Shown: one piece after another, positions 1-8,008 of the stretch
Position numbering within the stretch: position 1 is the stretch's first letter
How the letters are laid out: the number at the start of each line of letters is the position of its first letter
Assembly: GCA_905212635.1 (NCBI GenBank)
Contig: CAJMFH010000016.1
Span: forward strand, 1-56,015
Length of the DNA: 56,015 bases
Source: an uncultured Lachnoclostridium sp.
GTDB taxonomy: Bacteria > Bacillota > Clostridia > Lachnospirales > Lachnospiraceae
Direction: 5' to 3'
The notes under the pieces: model-generated
Told to the model about the DNA's origin: nothing
Database searches by the model: none
What the model saw: the letters and a program-made list of their open reading frames with translations, nothing else
Made by a program: the position numbers and the translations under genes

Positions 1-75
1 AATGAATACCACAAAAAAATAATGAATACCACAAAAAAATAATGAATACCACAAAAAAATAATGAATACCACAAA
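1..75. repeat. 20-bp tandem repeat, 3.75 copies
   Basis: The unit AATGAATACCACAAAAAAAT occurs three times exactly and a fourth time for 15 bases, ending where the hairpin at 73-101 begins. The array may continue beyond the left edge. It lies downstream of sigE, where sigG is usually found in this group, so it probably fills the sigE-sigG gap. It has no spacers and is not a CRISPR array. Confidence 0.9.
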
Positions 76-101
76 GGGCTGCCAATAATTGACAGCCCTT
101 T
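73..101 (-). terminator. hairpin downstream of sigE
   Basis: The arms AAAGGGCTG and CAGCCCTTT form a 9-bp stem, with a further CAA/TTG pairing inside it. The hairpin lies 22 bases past the sigE stop. The T tract on the minus strand is weak (TTTGTGG), so termination may be partial. Confidence 0.55.
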
Positions 102-122
102 ACTTCTCAACGCCCTATCTGT

Positions 123-872
123 TTAATGCTCCCCCTCCAGACGGAGCATTTCCTTCTTAAGGCGTTTCATGATCTTCTTTTCAAGCCTTGATATGTAACT
201 TTGGGAAATTCCCATGCAGTCAGCAACTTCTTTCTGTGTTTTTTCACCCCCTTCGTAATCCGCAAGTCCAAACCGCATATGAATGATCTTACGTTCCCTC
301 TCACTTAATGTCGAAAGTGCTTTCTTTAATAACTTGATATCCACCTCCCTCTCAATATCTTTGTAAATAATATCTTCACTCGTCCCCAGAATGTCGGAAA
401 GCAGAAGTTCATTGCCGTCCCAGTCCACATTCAGCGGTTCATCGATGGAGACTTCCATTTTAATCTTACTGTTTCTCCGCAGATACATCAAAATTTCATT
501 TTCAATGCAGCGGGAAGCATAGGTCGCCAGCTTTATCTTCTTATCTGCACGAAAGGTATTGATTGCCTTGATGAGACCGATGGTTCCGATCGAAATCAAA
601 TCTTCGACCCCTACCCCGGTATTGTCAAATTTTTTTGCAATGTAGACAACCAACCGCAAATTGTGCTCTACCAATTTGTTTTTTGCTGCTTCCGAGTCCT
701 CACCGGATAATTTTTCAATACAGGACGCTTCCTCTTCTGCATCGAGTGGTGCCGGCAGGATCTCCGCGCCGCCGATATAATGAATATCACCTCCTTGATG
801 AAATAACATACTTTTCCAGTCCTGCATCATACGAAACTGAAACCGATTTGGCATTGACAACCGCAATAACAT
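123..872 (-). CDS. sigE: RNA polymerase sporulation sigma factor SigE (pro-sigma E)
   Basis: This is the early mother-cell sigma factor of sporulation. The 249-residue protein has sigma-70 region 2 (NLRLVVYIAKKF, then the GLIKAINTF and YASRCIENEILMYLRR stretches) and region 4 with a C-terminal helix-turn-helix (TQKEVADCMGISQSYISRLE). An N-terminal extension of about 30 residues precedes HYIGGAEILPAPL. It matches the pro-sequence that SpoIIGA removes in Bacillus subtilis, where the mature protein starts close to YYIGGSEALP. The start is set by AGGAGG seven bases upstream. It lies directly downstream of spoIIGA, with which it forms the classical spoIIG operon. Identification is firm; the exact cleavage site is inferred. 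Confidence 0.97.
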   Translation of the reverse strand: MLLRLSMPNRFQFRMMQDWKSMLFHQGGDIHYIGGAEILPAPLDAEEEASCIEKLSGEDSEAAKNKLVEHNLRLVVYIAKKFDNTGVGVEDLISIGTIGLIKAINTFRADKKIKLATYASRCIENEILMYLRRNSKIKMEVSIDEPLNVDWDGNELLLSDILGTSEDIIYKDIEREVDIKLLKKALSTLSERERKIIHMRFGLADYEGGEKTQKEVADCMGISQSYISRLEKKIMKRLKKEMLRLEGEH

Positions 873-903
873 GAAAATTCCTCCTAGTCCTTTTAGTTTT
901 GGT

Positions 904-949
904 GTAACTATTCAGGCTGCTTCCCACACATTGGATCCTGAATAGTTAC
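904..949. repeat. short palindromic element sharing arms with the 49954-50144 element
   Basis: GTAACTATTCAGG (904-916) and CCTGAATAGTTAC (937-949) are perfect 13-bp inverted arms around a 20-base loop. The same arm sequence bounds the larger palindromic element upstream of rex. Here the element overlaps the 3' end of spoIIGA and supplies its stop codon. Confidence 0.8.
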
Positions 950-1798
950 GTTTTGTTTAAATATCCCGCTATGAAATAAGATGTCAAATCCGGCATCGTT
1001 TGACAGGCATTTATCATATATCCCCAGCCATTCACGATCCTTACTGATTCGTTTCCCGTCTGGCAGCCGGATTTCCATCTTATCCACCAGAATTCCCGGA
1101 AGAAAGCCCCGCTCTTCTCCCACGGAATGATATGGTATATAACGCAAAAGCAACGTTCCTCTGTTGTTTATCATCCCTTCACTTAGTGCCTCGGAAAGTT
1201 CCATTTTCTCTTCCTGCGTGAGAAGTTTTTGAAACAACTCTTTTGTCACAATGGATACACCTGCGCCGCTTATTGGCTCTGCCAGCCGGTTTCCCGTATC
1301 GAAAAACCCAGTCCCCTGTATGCGTTTTCCGCGCCACTCAAGCCACGTTTCATACATGTACTGTTCCGGCATACGGTTTTCCGACATCCGCCGTATCGCC
1401 CCTGCCGCCAATTGTATTCCCATGCTTCCTCCCAAAAGAAAAACAAGCGAAATACTATGTAATCCCAAAAGTTCACGAATTCCAAACAAGGTTCCGGAGA
1501 CGGCTGACGCGGTCAGATAAAATCCGATCACACACCGTATATACCCGCGGACATTCATTTTGCCATAAACAAAACGAATCAAAAACGAGGTTCCGGCAAC
1601 ATAGATTAAAATCCAAAGAATCCATCTCGTACGAATCCCAAGCATTACAACCAGCACACCAAGCAGCGCCCCCAGCACCGCCCCCGCCACACTCCGTCCG
1701 GTAATGGCAGGTCTTTTGCGCCAGTAATTCAAAATCTGAAACACTTGCAGATTCATAAGAAAATTGACAAAAAAGAAGATATCAATGTATACTTTCAT
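908..1798 (-). CDS. spoIIGA: sporulation sigma-E factor processing peptidase SpoIIGA
   Basis: SpoIIGA is the membrane aspartic protease that activates pro-sigma E after a signal from the forespore. The N-terminal half carries about five hydrophobic segments (roughly residues 5-130). The C-terminal half has the protease motif FFDTGN, with the catalytic Asp near residue 167 of the chosen start. The upstream sequence has AGGA nine bases before the second ATG (1798), which is preferred over the ATG at 1807 because that one lies against the AGGA. An unusual point is that the last 14 codons or so (VTIQDP...KQPE and the stop) are encoded by a palindromic repeat found elsewhere in the window. The native C-terminus has therefore probably been replaced or extended. 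It precedes sigE by 35 bases. Confidence 0.95.
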   Translation of the reverse strand: MKVYIDIFFFVNFLMNLQVFQILNYWRKRPAITGRSVAGAVLGALLGVLVVMLGIRTRWILWILIYVAGTSFLIRFVYGKMNVRGYIRCVIGFYLTASAVSGTLFGIRELLGLHSISLVFLLGGSMGIQLAAGAIRRMSENRMPEQYMYETWLEWRGKRIQGTGFFDTGNRLAEPISGAGVSIVTKELFQKLLTQEEKMELSEALSEGMINNRGTLLLRYIPYHSVGEERGFLPGILVDKMEIRLPDGKRISKDREWLGIYDKCLSNDAGFDILFHSGIFKQNVTIQDPMCGKQPE

Positions 1799-1839
1799 AC
1801 ATGTCATTCCTCATTCTTTTTATGCTTTTGCATAGTCTT

Positions 1840-1872
1840 ATCATAGCGGATCCCCCGCGATTATTTTGTCAA
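1840..1872 (-). promoter_or_regulatory. spoIIG-type promoter with 21-bp spacer and Spo0A-like boxes
   Basis: On the minus strand TTGACA (1867-1872) and TATGAT (1840-1845) are separated by 21 bp. The B. subtilis spoIIG promoter is known for a long spacer (22 bp) and for activation by Spo0A bound over the -35. Here ATTTGACA overlaps the -35 (6 of 7 matches to the reverse 0A box TTCGACA). TGTCGAT (1909-1915) is a 6/7 match about 42 bp further upstream. Transcription would give spoIIGA-sigE. The match in geometry is seen; Spo0A control is inferred. Confidence 0.75.
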
Positions 1873-1930
1873 ATCCGGGCGGAAGATTCCTAAAATATTT
1901 CCTGCCATATCGACACCGATAGACAGAAAA

Positions 1931-1964
1931 AAAGACTCTTCCCGACAAATAGGGAAAAGTCTTT
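1931..1964 (-). terminator. terminator of the LD-carboxypeptidase gene
   Basis: The stem AAAGACTCTTCCC / GGGAAAAGTCTTT (one mismatch) is followed on the minus strand by TTTTTTTCTG. It lies 29 bases past the stop at 1993 and separates this gene from the spoIIG promoter. Confidence 0.85.
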
Positions 1965-1992
1965 ATCTAATTTTGTCAAATGCCGTCAAACC

Positions 1993-3018
1993 CTATTCAA
2001 ATTTCATCGAAAAAGAAAGTTTACCCCTATGATAATCAAAAGTGCCAAGTGCACCATTGACGATCGTAAACTGCGGAGATTTGTGCCCGATATCTGCATC
2101 AAATACAATCGGCACCTGCAATTCCGATAAAATCACTTCGACTGCCTCCACGTAATTGTGATCTGTAAATGACTCGAACATACATGGTCTGCCAAATACA
2201 AAGCCTTTTGCCGTATCAAACCAGCCCGCTTCCTTTAACTGCCAGAGCCCTCTTGTCAGCGAATCGCTGTCTAGCGAGAAACTCTCCAGATACCACAAGA
2301 TCCCATCGTCTTTATATTTTTGTACAAATTCTTTTGTCTGATCAAAACGGGTTCCGACCAGATTCAATAAAACATCCACACAGCCACCCAAAAGCCTTCC
2401 TTTTATAGAAATTTCTTCCAATTCCTTTTCATCCTGTCTTGCAAAACAGATGGATTTTTTATCGATATGATAGCCTTCTTCCGGGTTTTCCCGGTCATAG
2501 AAATCATCTTCGTATCCATCAAATGTCTTTTGTAGCACCGGTTTTCCCGTCATACACGCATAGTTATAGTTTACGGCATCGTGCCAGGGCTGCATGGAAA
2601 AATCATTAAAATGATTTCCGTAAACACTCGCTATATCACACAATGTCGTAATGGTATACGTAAGTCCTGTGTTGTCTGAAAATCCCTGAAACCAGGTCGG
2701 ATTTTCCCGGATTTTTGCAAAGTCCAAAAGCGGCAGTATTTCCATCAAAAAATCCCCGCCTTTGGCAGAAAAAATGTAAGATACCGCCGGATCCGTGATC
2801 AGGCTCATCAATTGTTCCGCACGTTCTGTCTTCTCACTGCTCCGCCCTCTTCCATCGCTGGTTCTTACATTTTTTGTCTCGCGGATCACATATCCCAGAC
2901 TCTCCATTTTTCTGACCGCAAGATCCAGCCGCTGATAATCCATCTCTTTTCGGTTTCCATCAGACGGCGCAGTAATTCCGATCGTATCGCCTTTTTCTAA
3001 AAATTTTGGATATTTCAT
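1993..3018 (-). CDS. S66-family LD-carboxypeptidase / MccF-like peptidase
   Basis: The protein belongs to the serine peptidases that trim the terminal D-amino acid of muropeptides, or that inactivate microcin C-like nucleotide peptides. The 341-residue length fits the family. The nucleophile motif GFSDNT (Ser near 114) and the later YLES and DIGHKSP motifs supply the Ser-Glu-His catalytic set. There is no signal peptide, so it acts in the cytoplasm, either in cell-wall recycling or in self-protection. The start is backed by GGAGG ten bases upstream. It is a single-gene unit ending at a strong terminator. LdcA and MccF subtypes cannot be separated by eye. Confidence 0.88.
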   Translation of the reverse strand: MKYPKFLEKGDTIGITAPSDGNRKEMDYQRLDLAVRKMESLGYVIRETKNVRTSDGRGRSSEKTERAEQLMSLITDPAVSYIFSAKGGDFLMEILPLLDFAKIRENPTWFQGFSDNTGLTYTITTLCDIASVYGNHFNDFSMQPWHDAVNYNYACMTGKPVLQKTFDGYEDDFYDRENPEEGYHIDKKSICFARQDEKELEEISIKGRLLGGCVDVLLNLVGTRFDQTKEFVQKYKDDGILWYLESFSLDSDSLTRGLWQLKEAGWFDTAKGFVFGRPCMFESFTDHNYVEAVEVILSELQVPIVFDADIGHKSPQFTIVNGALGTFDYHRGKLSFSMKFE

Positions 3019-3038
3019 GTCAGTCCTCCGTTTCTCTC

Positions 3039-3067
3039 TTGAAATCCATTCCTTTTTCTAGTATACT
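3039..3067 (+). promoter_or_regulatory. promoter of the cyclophilin gene
   Basis: TTGAAA (3039-3044), a 17-bp spacer and TATACT (3062-3067) lie 37 bases before the ATG. An AAGGAAGG ribosome binding site lies between. Confidence 0.75.
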
Positions 3068-3103
3068 TGATAGTACATAACATGTAAAGGAAGGAAAGAA
3101 ATT

Positions 3104-3628
3104 ATGGCAGAAAAAAATCCTGTTGTCACCTTGGAAGTGGCAGATTATGAACCAATTAAAATTGAACTTTATCCTGAAATTGCACCAAATACCGTGAACA
3201 ATTTCATTTCCCTTGTCAATCAGGGATTTTATAACGGATTAACTTTTCATCGAATCATCAAAGGCTTTATGATCCAGGGCGGATGTCCGGACGGCAATGG
3301 TACCGGCGGCCCGGGTTACAGCATCAAAGGAGAATTTTTCGGAAACGGCATTAAAAATGACTTGCAGCATACCGCTGGTGTCATCTCTATGGCACGTTCC
3401 ATGATGCCGGATTCTGCCGGTTCCCAGTTCTTCATCATGCACAAAGATGCACCCCATCTCGACGGTCAGTATGCCGCTTTTGGAAAAGTCATCGAAGGGC
3501 TTGATATCGTTGACCAGATTGCATGTGTAGATACCGATTACAGTGATATGCCGCTCGAACCAGTCGTTATGACAAGAGTCAGTGTAGACACCTTCGGCGA
3601 AGATTATCCGGAACCGGAAAAGCTCTGA
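3104..3628 (+). CDS. cyclophilin-type peptidyl-prolyl cis-trans isomerase
   Basis: The enzyme catalyses cis-trans isomerisation of proline peptide bonds in the cytoplasm. The 174-residue protein is a single cyclophilin domain without a signal peptide. The diagnostic core is present: FHRIIKGFMIQGG (catalytic Arg of the FHR motif), GTGGPGYSIKGEF, SMARS and SQFFIMHKDAPHLDGQYAAFG. It has its own promoter and terminator and is flanked by minus-strand genes on both sides, so it is monocistronic. It belongs with the small bacterial PpiB-like cyclophilins. Confidence 0.95.
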   Translation: MAEKNPVVTLEVADYEPIKIELYPEIAPNTVNNFISLVNQGFYNGLTFHRIIKGFMIQGGCPDGNGTGGPGYSIKGEFFGNGIKNDLQHTAGVISMARSMMPDSAGSQFFIMHKDAPHLDGQYAAFGKVIEGLDIVDQIACVDTDYSDMPLEPVVMTRVSVDTFGEDYPEPEKL

Positions 3629-3658
3629 TTCGGAAACCTTTCGTCCTAAATTAGAATC

Positions 3659-3680
3659 GTGCGCCGCTGGGCGCACCTTT
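3659..3680 (+). terminator. terminator of the cyclophilin gene
   Basis: The GC-rich hairpin GTGCGCC-GCTG-GGCGCAC is followed by CTTTT. It starts 30 bases past the stop codon. Confidence 0.85.
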
Positions 3681-3681
3681 T

Positions 3682-3722
3682 AAAAGCACGAAGACCGGTA
3701 ATTTCCGTTCTCCGTGCTTTTA
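3682..3722. terminator. bidirectional terminator between cyclophilin and chemoreceptor genes
   Basis: AAAAGCACG pairs with CGTGCTTTT, with extra pairing inside the loop. A-rich and T-rich flanks make it usable on both strands. It would back up the cyclophilin terminator and end the chemoreceptor transcript, whose stop is at 3764. Confidence 0.75.
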
Positions 3723-3763
3723 TTGTTTTGGAATCGTTCTGTTTATGTATGACGCGATGTGCT

Positions 3764-5260
3764 TTATGCTTCTATCTTTACAAGACGCTCTGCAATATGC
3801 TCCACTCCGCGGAACGCATTTTCTACGTCTTCCGTAACCTGTTTCTGGCTGCGTCCCTGTTCTACCACCTGATTGGTCTGTTTCCGCAGCCCTACAACCA
3901 GCTGCTGTATTTTTTCAGAGGTTGCTTCGAGTTTATGTGCAAACGACTCCGTCGCCTCACTTGCCTGAAGAACCTTCATTGCCATTTCTTTGGAATCGGT
4001 CTGCATGGTTCCAATCTGCTCCGCTTCTTCTCTTGCTCCCTGAATCTGTTCCAATCCGGATCGGATGGAAGAAACATTGACATCGTTTGCCTGCTGCACC
4101 TGAGAAAGCAGTTCGCCAATCTTATCAATGATTCCTTTGATGGACTCGCTCGCCGTCTTTGAATCCTCTGCCAGCACACGAACCTCATCCGCTACCACCG
4201 CGAAACCTTTTCCATGTTCTCCCGCTCTTGCCGCCTCAATACTTGCATTCAACGCCAGCAGATTGGTCTGTGACGTAATATTTCCGATGGTCTGCGCAAA
4301 TTCCGACACCTCATCCACAGCCACTTTCAGGCTTTCAATGGATTGTTCGGTCGCCTGTGCTGTCCCCCGCATACTCTCCATACTCTCTGCCATTTCCACC
4401 ATAAAGGAGATATAGGCGCCTAACTTTTGGTAGGTATCACTGGCAATTGCTGCCATCTTTCCGCTCTGCTCTCTGATATCCGCCGCATTGTGGAGTGCTG
4501 TCTTGGTCTCCTCGGTCAATTCGTGCGTAAATTTTTCACTAGTATCACAATCCTTCAACGACTGTTCTGCGGAACGGGTAATCTGCTCATTGCTTTGCTG
4601 AAAACGTCCGATATTCTGCTTGACCCCTTCTGTCTCACTCATAAGCTCCGTGGATGCCTGATTACATTCTGACACAAGCACTGCAACTTTCTGGGTATCA
4701 TTGAGATTTTCAAGGAGTTTTCTCGCCCCAATCGCAATCCTCGTACAAACTAACGTCATCACCACATTTTCAATCAAAAATCCAACACTCCGGCTTACGA
4801 ACCAGGTAAAATTCGAATCAAATTCAATCTGCTTTACCCCCTGCGATCTTAAAAATAAAGAAAGCACCAAAAACAGATAGCTGATCACGGAAGTTTGCAG
4901 CGTCAGTTTCTTGTCATAATAAAAGATACTAAATACCATTGGCAGCGCGTACGTCATATAGATTCCAACCGCCGCATTGCTCGCCATGATCGTAAGCAGT
5001 CCGCATAATGCGATCAATACGATGTACTTTAAAATATGAATCGGAACTCCTGCTTTGTATGCAATCGTAGGCCCCATCGTAACCACAATCCCTACTGCCG
5101 TCATAACAAGCAGATCTGATATTTTAGACTGAAACAAACCAATGGCAGAAAACAGCATAATTGCCGGAAACGCAACAATCAGCCATCGCAAAATACGTAT
5201 CATATTTTTCGTAACTGCCATATCGTTTTCATAGAAAAATGAATTTTCTTTTTTCTCCAT
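3764..5260 (-). CDS. methyl-accepting chemotaxis protein with multi-pass membrane sensor
   Basis: This receptor signals to CheA/CheW. The N-terminal 190 residues are rich in hydrophobic segments (about six transmembrane helices between residues 20 and 185), with no large extracellular loop and no obvious HAMP domain. The rest is a long coiled coil ending in the conserved hairpin (QTNLLALNASIEAARAGEHG, then GFAVVADEVRVLAEDS). The sensor therefore probably detects something in or near the membrane, or an intracellular cue. Flagellar or chemotaxis genes are not next to it. The ribosome binding site is GAGGGGAAGG. The gene is a single unit ending at the hairpin 3682-3722. Confidence 0.93.
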   Translation of the reverse strand: MEKKENSFFYENDMAVTKNMIRILRWLIVAFPAIMLFSAIGLFQSKISDLLVMTAVGIVVTMGPTIAYKAGVPIHILKYIVLIALCGLLTIMASNAAVGIYMTYALPMVFSIFYYDKKLTLQTSVISYLFLVLSLFLRSQGVKQIEFDSNFTWFVSRSVGFLIENVVMTLVCTRIAIGARKLLENLNDTQKVAVLVSECNQASTELMSETEGVKQNIGRFQQSNEQITRSAEQSLKDCDTSEKFTHELTEETKTALHNAADIREQSGKMAAIASDTYQKLGAYISFMVEMAESMESMRGTAQATEQSIESLKVAVDEVSEFAQTIGNITSQTNLLALNASIEAARAGEHGKGFAVVADEVRVLAEDSKTASESIKGIIDKIGELLSQVQQANDVNVSSIRSGLEQIQGAREEAEQIGTMQTDSKEMAMKVLQASEATESFAHKLEATSEKIQQLVVGLRKQTNQVVEQGRSQKQVTEDVENAFRGVEHIAERLVKIEA

Positions 5261-5285
5261 CCTTCCCCTCTCCTTTTTTCGTAAA

Positions 5286-5310
5286 ATCTGCTTCTATTAT
5301 ACCAGCAGAT
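5286..5310 (-). promoter_or_regulatory. extended -10 promoter with flanking inverted repeat (chemoreceptor)
   Basis: The minus strand carries TGGTATAAT (TATAAT at 5296-5301), an extended -10, with only a poor -35. The arms ATCTGCT (5286-5292) and AGCAGAT (5304-5310) flank the -10, so the site could be an operator. No regulator is identified. Confidence 0.5.
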
Positions 5311-5368
5311 CTTCTCTGGAAAAAGGTAAATTTTTTAGAAAAATGTGTCAATTTTATAGATAAAATAA

Positions 5369-5403
5369 CGATTCAGAAACCGCAGGAGCGGAAGTCTGAA
5401 TCG
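5369..5403 (-). terminator. terminator of miaB
   Basis: CGATTCAGA / TCTGAATCG arms have an inner CCGC/GCGG pairing and are followed on the minus strand by TTATTTTATC, nine bases past the miaB stop. Confidence 0.7.
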
Positions 5404-5411
5404 CTAAACTT

Positions 5412-6857
5412 TTATACTAGTTCGCCCATAAAGTAAAATCCTTTGCTTTCGGTCAGTTTTACTTTACATATTTTTCCAATCATTTTTTCATCCCCCGGAC
5501 AATGCACAACTGCATTGGAGGACAATCTTCCCGTGATCAGATTTGCATCGTGATCATTGACTTCTTCCATCAATGCCTCGACAATCTCGCCCTCTTTGGC
5601 ATCCGTAATCTCAGTTGAAATCTCATGAATGACATCCAGAAGTCTTGCAAAACGTTCTTTTACCACGTCTTCCGGCACCTGATCTTCCATTGTCGCCGCC
5701 GGTGTTCCGGTTCTCTTGGAATAGATAAACGAATACACGCTGTCATAGCGGACTTTCCGCACGACATCCAGAGTTTCCTCAAAATCTTCTTCCGTCTCTC
5801 CCGGAAATCCCACAATCAGATCCGTCGTCAAAGAAATGTTTGGCATTTTTCCCTTGATCCGTGCCGCAAGATCCAGATACTGCTCTTTCGTATAACAGCG
5901 GTTCATTTTCTTCAGGATCTTTGTACTTCCGGATTGCAGCGGCAAATGAAGATGCGTACAGATCTTCTTGCTTTTTGCCATGACTTCGATCAGTTCATCC
6001 GACAGATCTTTCGGATGCGATGTCATAAACCGGATACGCTCGAGTCCTTCGATCTTTTCCACTTCCTGCAAAAGCTCCGCAAACGTCATCGGTTCTTCGA
6101 GCGTCTTTCCATAGGAATTGACATTTTGTCCGAGAAGCATGATTTCAATAACACCGTCCGCCACAAGATTTTTAATCTCCCGGAGAATCTCTTCCGGTTT
6201 CCGGCTCCGCTCGCGGCCGCGCACATAAGGCACGATACAGTACGTACAGAAGTTATTACAGCCATACATGATATTCACGCCCGCCTTAAACGGATATTTT
6301 CGGACACTTGGCAGATCTTCCACAATTCCCTCTGCCTCTTTCCAGATATTCAGTACCATACGGTCGGACTGAATCCTCGTATAAAGCAGTTCTGCCAGCT
6401 TATAGACATTATGCGTACCAAAAACAAGATCAACAAACGGATAACTTTTCTGTATTTTTTCTACAACTGTAGGCTCTTGCATCATACAGCCACACATGGC
6501 AATTTTCATCGCCGGGTTTTTCTTCTTTTGATTTTTCATATATCCCAGTCTGCCGTAAACTTTCAAATTGGCATTTTCACGGACCGTACAGGTATTATAA
6601 AGGACAAAGTCCGCCACCGGCTCTTCGACCGTCTCATAGCCAATATAAGAAAGAATGGCCTCCAGTTTTTCAGAATCTCTGGCATTCATCTGACATCCCA
6701 TCGTCTGCATCGAAAGCGTCAGTTTCCTGCCAAGACGCTTTTCTTCCTCTGCTGCCCATTCTTTACATTTTTTCATAAAATAATACTGACGCAGAGGCTC
6801 CTCATTTGGCGCCTCTGCGTGTATATCCATAGCATCGATCTGTTCATAATCAAACAT
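5412..6857 (-). CDS. miaB: tRNA-2-methylthio-N6-dimethylallyladenosine synthase MiaB
   Basis: MiaB is a radical-SAM methylthiotransferase that adds 2-methylthio to i6A37 of tRNAs. The N-terminal UPF0004 domain has its three cluster cysteines (TMGCQMN, NTCTVRE, CGCMMQ). The radical SAM motif is YGCNNFCTYCIVPYVRGRE near residue 200, and a C-terminal TRAM domain includes the ITGRLSSNAVVHC region. An ATG at 6869 is in frame, but the ATG at 6857 has GGAG six bases before it, so 6857 is chosen; the protein is then 481 residues. The gene starts 34 bases after the end of the broken protease frame upstream, so the two were probably co-transcribed. Confidence 0.95.
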   Translation of the reverse strand: MFDYEQIDAMDIHAEAPNEEPLRQYYFMKKCKEWAAEEEKRLGRKLTLSMQTMGCQMNARDSEKLEAILSYIGYETVEEPVADFVLYNTCTVRENANLKVYGRLGYMKNQKKKNPAMKIAMCGCMMQEPTVVEKIQKSYPFVDLVFGTHNVYKLAELLYTRIQSDRMVLNIWKEAEGIVEDLPSVRKYPFKAGVNIMYGCNNFCTYCIVPYVRGRERSRKPEEILREIKNLVADGVIEIMLLGQNVNSYGKTLEEPMTFAELLQEVEKIEGLERIRFMTSHPKDLSDELIEVMAKSKKICTHLHLPLQSGSTKILKKMNRCYTKEQYLDLAARIKGKMPNISLTTDLIVGFPGETEEDFEETLDVVRKVRYDSVYSFIYSKRTGTPAATMEDQVPEDVVKERFARLLDVIHEISTEITDAKEGEIVEALMEEVNDHDANLITGRLSSNAVVHCPGDEKMIGKICKVKLTESKGFYFMGELV

Positions 6858-6890
6858 TATTTTCTCCATTCCGGGGAAAATAATTCCCCT

Positions 6891-7886
6891 TTATACATTA
6901 TTTCCATTTTCTGTAATGATGGACGTAAGGATCGGCATCGCATCGGAGATTGGAATCGCAAATCCCATTCCTTCTACTTCCTGAGCTGCAAATTTTGAAG
7001 AATTGATACCAATCACCTGTCACTGTGAATCGACCAATGCTCCGCCACTGTTTCCGGGGTTGATCGCTGCATCGGTCTGGATTAATTTCATCGTTGTCGT
7101 CTTGTCACTGCTGTTACTCTGACTTTGTTTGCTGTTCTGACTGCCGGACTGCTGCCCCTGTCCACCAAATGGGTCAGCCTGCTGCTGTTCCTGCTGGCTG
7201 CTTGAACTTTCCGTCGCAATTTCACGGTCTTTCGCACTTACATAACCAACCGTCACACTGGTGCCGTAGCCAAGTGCATTTCCAATGGCAATTGCCTGTT
7301 CACCAACTTTAATCTTTGTGCTGTCTCCGATATCTGCTACTTTGATGGCTGACAATGTGGAATCTTTCAGATCACTTTTGTTTACTTTCACAACTGCCAG
7401 ATCGGAAGTCGAATCCGTTCCAACCACTTTGGCAGATGCCGTCGCTTCATCGGAGAATGTGATCTGTACCTCTGTACTTCCTTCTACCACATGGTTATTT
7501 GTCGCGATATAAATCGCCTGATCGTCTTCCTTAATAATAATTCCCGAGCCGCTTCCTGACTGTTCATTCTGGTATGTTCTTCCAAAGAAATCCTGTGTCT
7601 CTGATACCACTTTCACATCAATGGCTACGATGGAAGGAAGAACATAATCTGCCACATCCGAAACACCTGCAAGTTTACTATCGGATGAAGAGGCAGAAGT
7701 CTGTGTAATGCCACTCGTACTGTCGTCAGACTGCTTTGTCGTTGTTGCAGCCGTTTTACTGCTTTGTGTCTGCGTGACACTGGAACCGGTTACCTGATTC
7801 AAGGCATATTCTGTACCGGTAAATACCGAGCCACTAAGTACTCCAAATGTCACTGCGCCTGCTACTAATTTTATCATCTTTTTCAT
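6891..7886 (-). pseudogene. HtrA/DegP-like S1C serine protease broken by in-frame TGA, no PDZ domain
   Basis: A signal-anchor start (MKKMIKLVAGAVTFGVLSG) and a Ser/Thr-rich linker lead into a trypsin-like domain. It has the catalytic His (ATNNHVVEG), Asp (TSDLAVVKV) and Ser (NPGNSGGALVD). Five codons after GNSGGAL the frame meets TGA (7020-7022), giving a 288-residue product. The same frame continues beyond it as QVIGINSSKFAAQEVEGMGF, the conserved strands of the fold, until TAA at 6891-6893. The TGA sits where family members usually have Gly (GGA to TGA). Even with read-through no PDZ domain follows. A Gln-rich insert (QEQQQADPFGGQGQQSGSQN) lies in the protease domain. The product is probably inactive. 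Confidence 0.8.
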
Positions 7887-8008
7887 CGTCGTTACCTCCG
7901 TTTCATTCTTGTATTTCCTGTTTACAAGAACAACTATACAAAATGAATGTGGGCACTTTTTGTTTGTTTGTTGAAAAAGATGTGTGTAATTTATGTTTGT
8001 TTTGTGAA

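Noticed and set aside
1..75. CRISPR array
   Set aside because: The units are contiguous 20-mers with no unique spacers, and no cas genes are near.
5625..6998. 457-codon open frame on the plus strand opposite miaB
   Set aside because: It lies almost wholly antisense to the well-supported miaB, its translation is rich in His/Phe/Arg without any known motif, and it has no convincing ribosome binding site.
7020..7022. TGA recoded as glycine or selenocysteine
   Set aside because: Other genes here end normally at TGA (for example folBK and nnr), and no selenocysteine signal is recognisable. A nonsense mutation or sequence error is simpler.
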